A stretch of DNA of 5,096 bases, from NCBI GenBank assembly GCA_002425705.1, contig DIMT01000029.1:1-5096 (forward strand). The letters are read 5' to 3'. Position 1 is the first letter of the stretch, and each line of letters begins with the position of its first letter. The stretch comes from Firmicutes bacterium UBA5559 (GTDB lineage: Bacteria > Bacillota > Clostridia > Peptostreptococcales > Anaerovoracaceae). The position numbers and the translations under genes were made by a program. The notes under the pieces are model-generated. The model had not been told where the DNA came from. It did not search any database and was given only the letters and a program-made list of their open reading frames with translations. Shown here in pieces: positions 1-5,096 of the stretch.

Positions 1-334
1 ACACTCCATCCGGATCATACACATAGAAGTAACGGGTTCCATCCCCGGGCACCTGAATTGGGGAGGGGGATAAACTTTTCTCCGTTGCCAGCTGGTGCAT
101 CTCATCCAGCTTATCGGTCTTAAAGCAGATGAACAATCCCTGGCCTTCAAACTTCTGACCTTGCGGCATGCAGATCAGTTCAATTTCTGTCTCTCCCTTT
201 CCATTGGTCAGAAAGGCGATTTCTCCCTGCCCCGCTTTCATTCGGCGGTCTACTTTTAATTCCGTCATCATTTCGTAAAACTTGATTGATTTTTCAATAT
301 CCCGAACCATAAGGGCTATGTGTTGTATATGCAT
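1..334 (-). CDS. VOC (glyoxalase/bleomycin-resistance fold) family protein, C-terminus cut off by the window
   Basis: The 111 visible residues begin MHIQHIALMVRDIEKSIKFY, the typical first beta strand and helix of a vicinal-oxygen-chelate module, and end at YFYVYDPDGV, the start of the usual last strand (DPDGxxIE). VOC proteins are cytosolic metal enzymes or binding proteins (glyoxalase I, epimerases, dioxygenases, resistance proteins). Of the glyoxalase I metal ligands, His5 and Glu52 (in IELI) are present. The position that normally carries the second His (H-I-A-F-x-V-D) reads F68-I-C-F-K-T-D, so that ligand is missing. The fourth (Glu) lies beyond the window. A classical lactoylglutathione lyase is therefore unlikely and the substrate is unknown. 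The gene starts one base after the stop of the M20D amidohydrolase gene, and its ribosome binding site lies inside that gene, so the two are probably co-transcribed and translationally coupled. The fold is secure; the function is not. Confidence 0.88.
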   Translation of the reverse strand, partial: MHIQHIALMVRDIEKSIKFYEMMTELKVDRRMKAGQGEIAFLTNGKGETEIELICMPQGQKFEGQGLFICFKTDKLDEMHQLATEKSLSPSPIQVPGDGTRYFYVYDPDGV

Positions 335-335
335 A

Positions 336-1505
336 TCATTCTCCTTCTAAAAAATCCAGTGCAAACTGGGCAAATAGAGCCGCCCCGAATTTCAGGGCAT
401 CTTCGTCAAAATTGAACCGCTCATGATGGGGAAAGTAGATCGCTTCCTTTTCTTCATTCCGGTATCCTAAAAAGGCATAGATGCCGGGAGCGTGGTTGAA
501 ATAAAAGGGCATATCCTCCGAGCCCATCAGCCGCTTGATAGGCTGATTCCTGCCTGGACCGAAGACCTTCTTGCAGCTGATGTCAGCCAGTCGGGTAAGA
601 TTTTCATCATTGTACAGGCTGGGAGGGCCCTCTTCTATAGCCACTTCGACTTTTAATTCATAGGCATCCGCTATCCCCTTGGCATGACGCCGGATAGCAT
701 GATGAACCGTTTCTCTGGCCTGCAAATCGAAGTAACGCATGGAAATGTCCATCTCTGTATATTTTGCTACGATATTGGCTTTTGTTCCCCCTGAAAACCT
801 GCCCACTGATAATACTATCGGCTCCTGGGCATCAATGGATTTGGTAACGATACCCTGAAGATCCGCAACAAAGAGACAGGCCGGGTGAATCGTATCCCTG
901 GCCAAATGGGGAGCTGAACCATGGCCGGATACCCCTTCAAAACGAACCGTAATGATATCACAGCCTGCCATTCGATATCCTGGAGAAATATCCACAAATC
1001 CCGTCTCAAGGCCGGGCATGCCATGCATGCCAAAGCAGGCGTCTACCCCTTCCATCCCACCAGCCTCAATGATTTTCCTGGCTCCGGTAAAGGTCTCTTC
1101 CCCTTCCTGAAAAAAGAATCGGATTTCACCCCGAATGGAATCTCTTCTTTCTGATAGAATACGGGCAGCACCTAATAGCATTGCTGTATGGGCATCGTGA
1201 CCGCAGGCATGCATGACCCCCGGCACACCGGAACGAAAAGGTACATCCGTTTCTTCCACAATAGGCAAGGCGTCCATATCAGCCCGAAGGGCAATGGTAC
1301 GACCCGGTTTGCTGCCCTTCAGCCGGGCGATCAACGAGGTGTTTCCAGCCTTCTCATAAGGAATCCCCAGCAGATCCATCTGCTCCATGATTTTTCCCTG
1401 GGTCCGGTATTCCTTACCGCTGAGTTCAGGATTTTCGTGCAGATCCCTTCGGAATTGAATCATGTAATCTTCAATTCTTTTCGCTTCTTGCCGCATATCA
1501 TCCAT
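336..1505 (-). CDS. M20D-family metallo-amidohydrolase (N-acyl amino acid / hippurate-type aminoacylase)
   Basis: A 389-residue cytosolic hydrolase of the M20D family, which cleaves amide bonds of N-acyl amino acids or related conjugates with a two-metal centre. Landmarks, numbered from the chosen start: RADMDALP (74-81); HACGHDAHT (99-107) with metal ligands Cys101 and His103; FQEGEET (132-138) with the catalytic/metal Glu pair 136-137; GMHG with His161; a dimerisation-lid domain from about 170 to 285; MGSEDMPFY (327-335); and PHHERFNFDE with ligand His360. All expected metal ligands are present and the length is normal. An upstream in-frame ATG at 1535 would add 10 residues but has no ribosome binding site. 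ATG at 1505 has AGGAGA seven bases ahead, so it is preferred. A sigma-A-like promoter precedes the gene and the VOC gene follows after one base. The exact substrate cannot be told; hippurate, N-acetyl-amino acids and N-acetyl-diaminopimelate are family possibilities. Confidence 0.93.
   Translation of the reverse strand: MDDMRQEAKRIEDYMIQFRRDLHENPELSGKEYRTQGKIMEQMDLLGIPYEKAGNTSLIARLKGSKPGRTIALRADMDALPIVEETDVPFRSGVPGVMHACGHDAHTAMLLGAARILSERRDSIRGEIRFFFQEGEETFTGARKIIEAGGMEGVDACFGMHGMPGLETGFVDISPGYRMAGCDIITVRFEGVSGHGSAPHLARDTIHPACLFVADLQGIVTKSIDAQEPIVLSVGRFSGGTKANIVAKYTEMDISMRYFDLQARETVHHAIRRHAKGIADAYELKVEVAIEEGPPSLYNDENLTRLADISCKKVFGPGRNQPIKRLMGSEDMPFYFNHAPGIYAFLGYRNEEKEAIYFPHHERFNFDEDALKFGAALFAQFALDFLEGE
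341..348 (-). promoter_or_regulatory. Ribosome binding site of the VOC gene, inside the end of the amidohydrolase gene
   Basis: On the minus strand AGAAGGAG lies 6 bases before the VOC start ATG and encodes part of the last residues (LEGE) of the upstream amidohydrolase. This choice fixes the VOC start at 334. The other nearby ATG, at 339, meets a stop after seven codons. The arrangement is typical of translational coupling. Confidence 0.75.
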
Positions 1506-1510
1506 GGCAT

Positions 1511-1517
1511 TTCTCCT
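1511..1517 (-). promoter_or_regulatory. Ribosome binding site that decides the amidohydrolase start
   Basis: AGGAGAA on the minus strand places GGAG seven bases before the ATG at 1505. The longer reading frame starting at 1535 has only AT-rich sequence without a GGAG-like motif in front of it. Confidence 0.7.
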
Positions 1518-1566
1518 ATCTATAAGCTTAATCATTGAAATTAGCTTTCAAGCAATCTATGAAATT

Positions 1567-1595
1567 ATTATACTACTTTTTTATTGTGATTTCAT
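1567..1595 (-). promoter_or_regulatory. Sigma-A-type promoter for the amidohydrolase-VOC operon
   Basis: On the minus strand a perfect -10 hexamer TATAAT (1567-1572) is separated by exactly 17 bases from ATGAAA (1590-1595), which matches the -35 consensus TTGACA at 4 of 6 positions. The spacer is AT-rich with a run of six A. Transcription would start near 1560, giving a leader of about 55 bases before the ATG at 1505. The promoter lies just past the terminator of the upstream operon, as expected for a new transcription unit. Confidence 0.7.
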
Positions 1596-1615
1596 CTGCT
1601 GCTTCTCCTGCACAG

Positions 1616-1640
1616 AAAAACCCCGCCTAGTGAGCGGGGT
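1616..1640 (-). terminator. Rho-independent terminator ending the sigma / anti-sigma / SLH operon
   Basis: On the minus strand ACCCCGC and GCGGGGT form a perfect 7-bp, mostly G-C stem around a 7-base loop (TCACTAG). The 3' arm runs directly into five T. It lies 33 bases past the stop of the SLH protein gene and before the promoter of the next unit. Confidence 0.92.
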
Positions 1641-1673
1641 CCTTCCTTTCTTTCATCTTCGATTTGCTTAACT

Positions 1674-2465
1674 TCAGTCCAGAATGTCCGCAATCCGTAC
1701 CAGCATGGCTGCTGCTTCTGCTCTGGTCACCTTTTGTTCCGGATAAAAGTTCCCGTTGTTACCCATAATCACGCCCATGGTTCTTAAGGCGTGGATGGTT
1801 CCAAGGTCTTCAGCCGGGATAGCATCCTGGTCCAGAAACACAACTGTTCCCGCCGGCACATCAGTCCCTTGGATTCCAAGTGCTCTGGCAAGCATAAGGG
1901 CAAACTGATGCCGATTCAGCTGAGCTTCGTCGTAATAGGACGTCTGGGTCATGATCCGAAGAGCATTTCTTTCCTGAAGCTGGGCCTTTGCCCACTCCGG
2001 CATCCCTTCCCAATCAATGGCACCCGGGGTGATGGTGCCTGCATCGATTCCTTCCAGGCAGTTCATCAGCCTGGTCATCATAGCCACACCCTCAGGACCG
2101 GTTATGCTACCGTTGGGTCCAAATCTTCCATCCGGGTACCCTTGAACCAGTCCCCACTGACTGGCAGATTGCACTTGTTCTCTGGCCCAGTGCTGTTCCA
2201 TGTCCGGGAACAAGAGCCTGGACTGTTCCTGCTGCCTCATCCGTTCCTGCCTCAGAAGGATTGCTCCTTCTGTAACATGAAGCCGGTCTCGCAACTGAAG
2301 TCTTGCCTGCTCCTGATCCAGTGGATTAATGTTCGTTTGGTCCCTGTCCCTTTGCTGGATCTGCTGCTGATCCTGAATTGGCGTGTCGCTTTGGGCGAAA
2401 ACGAATCCTGGAATGGTCAGTACCATTAATGCTGCTATCAGCATCGTTAAAATTCTCTTTTTCAT
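1674..2465 (-). CDS. Secreted cell-surface protein with three S-layer homology (SLH) repeats
   Basis: A 263-residue exported protein. Residues 1-24 form a signal peptide (Lys/Arg, hydrophobic core, FVFA then Gln25). Residues 25-83 are a Gln/Arg/Asp-rich, probably helical or disordered spacer. Three SLH repeats follow. SLH1 (about 85-138) starts LFPDMEQHWAREQV and has GYPDGRFGP. SLH2 (about 153-197) is degenerate. SLH3 (about 209-263) has FYPEQKVTRAEAAAML. SLH domains bind pyruvylated secondary cell wall polymers, so the protein should sit in the cell wall on the outside. Only SLH3 keeps the TRAE motif; SLH1 has TGPE and SLH2 has NRHQ. No enzymatic domain is present, so it may be structural, an adaptor or a sensor. 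It is the last gene of the sigma/anti-sigma unit, 47 bp after the anti-sigma stop, with its own strong ribosome binding site and a terminator after it. Confidence 0.92.
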   Translation of the reverse strand: MKKRILTMLIAALMVLTIPGFVFAQSDTPIQDQQQIQQRDRDQTNINPLDQEQARLQLRDRLHVTEGAILLRQERMRQQEQSRLLFPDMEQHWAREQVQSASQWGLVQGYPDGRFGPNGSITGPEGVAMMTRLMNCLEGIDAGTITPGAIDWEGMPEWAKAQLQERNALRIMTQTSYYDEAQLNRHQFALMLARALGIQGTDVPAGTVVFLDQDAIPAEDLGTIHALRTMGVIMGNNGNFYPEQKVTRAEAAAMLVRIADILD

Positions 2466-2472
2466 TTCTAAA

Positions 2473-2479
2473 CACCTCC
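2473..2479 (-). promoter_or_regulatory. Strong ribosome binding site of the SLH protein gene
   Basis: GGAGGTG on the minus strand lies seven bases before the ATG at 2465. It is a near-complete match to the 16S anti-Shine-Dalgarno sequence and suggests the SLH protein is made in larger amounts than the anti-sigma factor encoded just upstream. Confidence 0.8.
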
Positions 2480-2512
2480 ATTAACCATTTGACTGTTTTT
2501 ATACATCATCCG

Positions 2513-3400
2513 TTAATTTCCTTTACCGGAACCGCCGCTTCCATCGCTGCCATTTCCGCTATCCGGGTTAGAAGCTCCGCTCTGGTCTTCTGCACTGGAA
2601 TTCTGACCAAGCTCCCCCTTTTGGGCTTGACCATCTTCCGGTTTCAAAGCAGTTCCCGAATCATCATCGCTCTTTTGCTCCTGTTTTTGGTATTGCTGCT
2701 GAGACGGAATTTGGCTATTACCCGCTGGAGCTGGAGACTGGTGCGGATTTTCCTTCTCCATTCTTTGCTGATTGTTTAATCCGCTATCGGTAAGACCTTC
2801 CAGCCCAGTTCCGGTAACCTTCACCAGCATCGTTCTTTGATGATCCTGGATTCGGACTGGAGCGAATTCCCCATTCCCAGCCACAACAGCATCCCACTGG
2901 TTTTCCTGCAGGCAGGATACCGCTTCAGCGGCGGCACGGTTCCGTATGATCTGGAGTTTTTCCTGCTGGCCTTTTAAAGCGTTGACCGAGATAACCGTTG
3001 ATCCGTCTGATGCAATAAACCCTTGGTTGCCGGCCTCTTCCACCAGTTCCCGGATTGCCAGTTCCACCGGCATATGGAACAAATTCTGAGATTCCACAAG
3101 ATTGCGCCCCTCTTCATTGATTCCTTCTGCCCTTACTACCCGGCCTAAGCTGTTAACACCTAGTTGAATGCTGGGATTGATCTCCAATCCGATTCCGTAC
3201 ACCGGCGTGAAATAGAATCCGATTCCACCCAGGAACAGCATGATCGTAGCCGCAATGGATACCAGGGCAGCTGTCGGTCTCTTCATCGGAAGAACCCTTT
3301 TATTCTTATTTTCAATGGCTGCCAGAACGGCAGTCTTTGTTCTTTGTTTCAGGTCTTCCTCTGCCTCGATTCGATCCATATAATTGATGAACTTGTCCAT
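2513..3400 (-). CDS. Membrane anti-sigma factor with RsgI-type extracellular domain
   Basis: A 295-residue single-pass membrane protein. Residues 1-40 form a short charged cytoplasmic segment with a likely helix (MDRIEAEEDLKQRTKTAVLA) that would bind the sigma factor. About 43-64 is the only membrane span. About 66-200 resembles the RsgI periplasmic domain, including IGLEINPSIQLGVNSLGRVV. In RsgI the bond in the conserved Asn-Pro is cut autoproteolytically; here this is Asn75-Pro76, a few residues outside the membrane. About 205-295 is a low-complexity tail, first Gln/Lys/Glu-rich and ending Gly/Ser-rich, with no carbohydrate-binding module. The gene starts 6 bp after the sigma stop; its AAGGAG overlaps that TAA stop and lies only 2 bases before the ATG, indicating translational coupling. 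The role is inferred to be holding the neighbouring ECF sigma until a surface signal triggers proteolysis. The N-terminal part is shorter and less recognisable than that of classic RsgI proteins. Confidence 0.85.
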   Translation of the reverse strand: MDKFINYMDRIEAEEDLKQRTKTAVLAAIENKNKRVLPMKRPTAALVSIAATIMLFLGGIGFYFTPVYGIGLEINPSIQLGVNSLGRVVRAEGINEEGRNLVESQNLFHMPVELAIRELVEEAGNQGFIASDGSTVISVNALKGQQEKLQIIRNRAAAEAVSCLQENQWDAVVAGNGEFAPVRIQDHQRTMLVKVTGTGLEGLTDSGLNNQQRMEKENPHQSPAPAGNSQIPSQQQYQKQEQKSDDDSGTALKPEDGQAQKGELGQNSSAEDQSGASNPDSGNGSDGSGGSGKGN

Positions 3401-3406
3401 TTCTCC

Positions 3407-3883
3407 TTAGCCACCCATTTCCTTTCTCAGTTTTTCCTTGGCACGCCTGAGCTGTGAATATACCGTACTGGTATTTTGCCGGGTTATATCCCCGATCTCC
3501 GGAATCGTGTATCCTTCATAAAAGTGGAGATAGATTACCCATTTATATTTTGCCGGCAAAGCCATAACGTCTTCCAGTATATTTCTTTCTTCCTGACTTT
3601 CGTAGGGAATCTCAACTTCTTCATAAGTTTGAACTCTGCGGTTCCAGAAACTTCTTTTAAAGTCTTTGCACTTATTGTAGGTCACCCGGCATAACCAGGC
3701 TTTTCGGTGCTGCTCATTCTGAAAGGTCTGATTCGTCAAAAAAACCTTTATGAAAACCTCTTGAAAGACATCCTCCACATCCTGGGGGTTTTTGAGGTAC
3801 AGGAAGCATATCCGGCGGACCAACTTTCCGTACTGATCGATTACGGCTGAGATTTCCTCCTCCGTTGCATACGGCTGAACCAA
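3407..3883 (-). CDS. RNA polymerase ECF sigma factor (sigma-70 family, RpoE/SigW-like)
   Basis: A 158-residue ECF sigma factor with only regions 2 and 4. Region 2 spans about 14-80: YGKLVRRICFLYL, then DVEDVFQEVFIKVF for core binding and -10 melting, then HRKAWLCRVTYNKCKDFKR. Region 4 spans about 104-154: LPAKYKWVIYLHFYEGYTIPEIGDI, then RQNTSTVYSQLRRAKEKLRK as the helix-turn-helix that reads the -35 element. The length is normal for the family. The start is TTG (3881-3883), chosen because a complete AAGGAGGTGA lies six bases upstream; the nearby ATG is in another frame. It is followed after 6 bp by the membrane anti-sigma gene, the usual pairing, and then by the SLH protein gene. It is probably released when the anti-sigma factor is proteolysed and may drive its own operon. 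The stimulus is unknown; a cell envelope or surface polysaccharide signal is an inference from the neighbours. Confidence 0.93.
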   Translation of the reverse strand: MVQPYATEEEISAVIDQYGKLVRRICFLYLKNPQDVEDVFQEVFIKVFLTNQTFQNEQHRKAWLCRVTYNKCKDFKRSFWNRRVQTYEEVEIPYESQEERNILEDVMALPAKYKWVIYLHFYEGYTIPEIGDITRQNTSTVYSQLRRAKEKLRKEMGG

Positions 3884-3889
3884 CTTCCT

Positions 3890-3899
3890 TCACCTCCTT
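3890..3899 (-). promoter_or_regulatory. Full-consensus ribosome binding site deciding the TTG start of the sigma gene
   Basis: AAGGAGGTGA on the minus strand matches the anti-Shine-Dalgarno over ten bases and ends six bases before TTG at 3883. It supports this rare start codon over any internal one. Confidence 0.85.
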
Positions 3900-3907
3900 G
3901 TACTATA

Positions 3908-3936
3908 AATACGATTCAACTTGCCTTATCCATTCA
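3908..3936 (-). promoter_or_regulatory. Possible ECF-type promoter of the sigma operon (weak)
   Basis: On the minus strand TGAATG (3931-3936) is followed after 17 bases by CGTATT (3908-3913). The CGT core of the -10 and the TGAA start of the -35 resemble many ECF promoters. Transcription would begin near 3900, just ahead of the ribosome binding site, leaving a very short leader. Autoregulation is common for ECF sigma operons. The match is poor, and the AT-rich stretch 3937-3964 could hold a sigma-A promoter instead, although no convincing -35 was found there. Confidence 0.22.
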
Positions 3937-3964
3937 TCCAGAAAAAAAATATTTTAAATTTTAT

Positions 3965-4010
3965 AAAAAAAATGGAATTAAGGGGCCCTTCCGGCTCTTA
4001 TTCCATTTTA
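3965..4010 (-). terminator. Rho-independent terminator after the prenyltransferase gene
   Basis: On the minus strand AAAATGGAATAAG pairs with CTTAATTCCATTTT (13 bp, one bulged A). An inner GCC/GGC stem encloses GGAAG. The hairpin is followed by a tract of eight T that overlaps the end of the 3' arm. It begins 11 bases after the prenyltransferase stop and separates that unit from the sigma operon. The rest of the gap, 3900-3964, is AT-rich leader. Confidence 0.85.
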
Positions 4011-4021
4011 AATATTCGTTA

Positions 4022-4972
4022 TTAAATGATTAAGTTGATTACCACGCCCAGGAACAATGTAATGGCCAGGCTTCCCGTCAACAGCATTAGATTCTTTACC
4101 GACAGGGCAAAGGTAGCCTTTTTTTGCTGCTCCTGCATAAACCGCTGAATATTTTTCCACACCGGCAGGATCGTAACCAGAGCCAGTACCGAAACCAGGG
4201 GCAATACCCTCATGATCAGCAGAATCAGGATGCTTCCATAAGCCAGGATATAAAGCCATTTGAAAAGCTTCAGGGCCTTGGCCTTACCAATATAAAGGGG
4301 CAGCGTATATCGCCTGTTAACGATGTCTTCCTCCATATCACAGATGTTGTTGGCCAGCATGATGTTGGCAATACACAGGATGGGGGTGACCGTCAGCAGG
4401 GCTATCTGGATTACAAATAGAATATCAAAGCTGAAAATCAGCTGACCTTTCTCCATAAACAGCCGGATCAGGTCCGAATCCACCAGGTGGATGTAGACAG
4501 CCAGAAAGGGGATGACGAAGCCCATGACCCCACCGGAAAAAATCTCTCCGAAGGGGGTTCTGGAGATGGGAACTGGCCCGAAAGAATAGACCACCCCGAT
4601 GGCAAAGGAAAAAACGCCCAGCAATAAAACGATGATGGAGGTATTGAGGAAAAGGAGTATTCCAAAAACCACCGCTGACAAAAGAAGCAGAGCGATGATT
4701 CCCCGAACGGCTGATTCCTTCATAGAAAAACGTACTATTGCATTGTGCTCTTCATAACCATATCCTGTGGTCTTGATGGATTTTTTGAAATCCATATAAT
4801 TGTTGATGGCGGTGGTGGCCATATCAAAGGTCAGCAAGGACAGAAACATGAAAACGAAATTCCTGATGGAAAAGGTTTCATAGGCATAGAGTACGTATCC
4901 GGTCCCCAGCAGCAAGGGCAGCTGACTGGCCAGCTTGGTCTGAATTTCAACTAGTTTTAAAAAAGCTTTCAT
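4022..4972 (-). CDS. UbiA-superfamily membrane prenyltransferase, MenA-like
   Basis: A 316-residue polytopic membrane protein with about eight to nine hydrophobic segments. UbiA enzymes move a polyprenyl chain from its diphosphate to an aromatic or other acceptor within the membrane; MenA uses 1,4-dihydroxy-2-naphthoate to make menaquinone precursors. The second Asp motif is clear: NNICDMEEDIVNRRYTLPLYIG (208-229), with Asp212 and Asp216 and the family's N-x-x-x-TLP. The first motif is altered: residues 57-67 read NNYMDFKKSIK, keeping Asn57 and Asp61 but with Lys67 where MenA-type proteins usually have Asp (NDYFDxxxGxD). GYGYEEHNAIVR (70-81) follows. The ATG has GAGG seven bases upstream. A histidine kinase gene ends 36 bp before it with no terminator between, so the two may be co-transcribed; a terminator follows the gene. 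Family membership is certain; the acceptor (quinone precursor or other) is not, because no other menaquinone gene is in view. Confidence 0.9.
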   Translation of the reverse strand: MKAFLKLVEIQTKLASQLPLLLGTGYVLYAYETFSIRNFVFMFLSLLTFDMATTAINNYMDFKKSIKTTGYGYEEHNAIVRFSMKESAVRGIIALLLLSAVVFGILLFLNTSIIVLLLGVFSFAIGVVYSFGPVPISRTPFGEIFSGGVMGFVIPFLAVYIHLVDSDLIRLFMEKGQLIFSFDILFVIQIALLTVTPILCIANIMLANNICDMEEDIVNRRYTLPLYIGKAKALKLFKWLYILAYGSILILLIMRVLPLVSVLALVTILPVWKNIQRFMQEQQKKATFALSVKNLMLLTGSLAITLFLGVVINLII

Positions 4973-5008
4973 TTCTTTTCCTCTTTTGCATAATCCAAGG
5001 TGTAGCTT

Positions 5009-5096
5009 TTATTCCAGTGGAAGCACAACCGTAAAACGGCTGCCCTGGTTCGGTTCGCTTTCAACACTTACGGTACCGCCGTGGGCATTGATGATA
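5009..5096 (-). CDS. Sensor histidine kinase, C-terminal fragment (rest outside the window)
   Basis: Only the last 28 residues are visible, reading IINAHGGTVSVESEPNQGSR then FTVVLPLE and a TAA stop. This is the characteristic end of a GHKL/HATPase_c ATP-binding domain: the helix before the G2 box, HGGTV.VES..G.GS.F...LP. The protein would be the sensor of a two-component system, phosphorylating a response regulator probably encoded upstream of the window. Its signal and the rest of its architecture cannot be seen. The prenyltransferase gene starts 36 bp downstream without an intervening terminator. Confidence 0.88.
   Translation of the reverse strand, partial: IINAHGGTVSVESEPNQGSRFTVVLPLE

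Noticed and set aside
1506..1535. Ten-codon N-terminal extension of the amidohydrolase (ATG at 1535)
   Set aside because: It has no ribosome binding site, whereas the ATG at 1505 has AGGAGA seven bases ahead; the added residues also contribute nothing to the family fold.
1188..1538. Plus-strand open frame of 116 codons opposite the amidohydrolase gene
   Set aside because: It is an antisense shadow of a conserved enzyme frame, with no recognisable protein features.
1791..2429. Plus-strand open frame of 212 codons across the SLH gene
   Set aside because: It lies antisense inside a clear SLH protein gene with signal peptide and ribosome binding site. Its translation resembles no known family and shows no domain pattern.
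2466..2512. Separate promoter or terminator between the anti-sigma and SLH genes
   Set aside because: No inverted repeat with a T-tract and no paired -35/-10 boxes were found in these 47 bases; read-through is the simpler reading.
3902..3907. TATAGT as a sigma-A -10 box for the sigma operon
   Set aside because: Transcription would start around 3895, inside the Shine-Dalgarno sequence, and no good -35 lies 16-18 bases upstream.
4124..4420. Plus-strand open frame of 98 codons opposite the prenyltransferase gene
   Set aside because: Its His/Gln-rich composition is what the reverse of a membrane-protein frame gives. There is no supporting start signal.

Overview
The window looks like a piece of a Clostridia-type (Firmicutes) chromosome of moderate GC. 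The reasons are GGAGG-type ribosome binding sites before most genes, a TTG start, compact Rho-independent terminators, an S-layer homology (SLH) surface protein, and an RsgI-like anti-sigma factor of a kind best known from Clostridia and Bacilli. All six genes lie on the minus strand, so transcription runs from high to low coordinates. Genus cannot be read from this sequence alone.

Layout in order of transcription. (1) 5009-5096 is the last 28 residues of a sensor histidine kinase. (2) 4022-4972 encodes a membrane UbiA-superfamily prenyltransferase, MenA-like but with an altered first Asp motif; a terminator follows at 3965-4010. (3) 1674-3883 is a three-gene unit: an ECF sigma factor with a TTG start, a membrane anti-sigma factor with an RsgI-type extracellular domain, and a secreted protein with three SLH repeats. 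The gaps are 6 and 47 bp, and a strong terminator closes the unit at 1616-1640. (4) A sigma-A-like promoter at 1567-1595 precedes an M20D amidohydrolase (336-1505, start moved 10 codons in from the longest ORF) and, one base after its stop, a VOC/glyoxalase-fold protein that runs off the window at base 1.

How they may work together. The central unit reads as a cell-surface signalling cassette. The anti-sigma factor would hold the ECF sigma at the membrane. Its outer domain carries an Asn-Pro site matching the autoproteolytic site known in RsgI, and it ends in a long disordered Gln/Ser/Gly-rich tail. The co-transcribed SLH protein would sit in the cell wall, as output of the sigma factor or as part of the sensing surface. 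The M20D/VOC pair looks like a separate metabolic operon, translationally coupled. The prenyltransferase suggests quinone or other prenyl-lipid synthesis. No mobile element, CRISPR array, tRNA or rRNA was seen.
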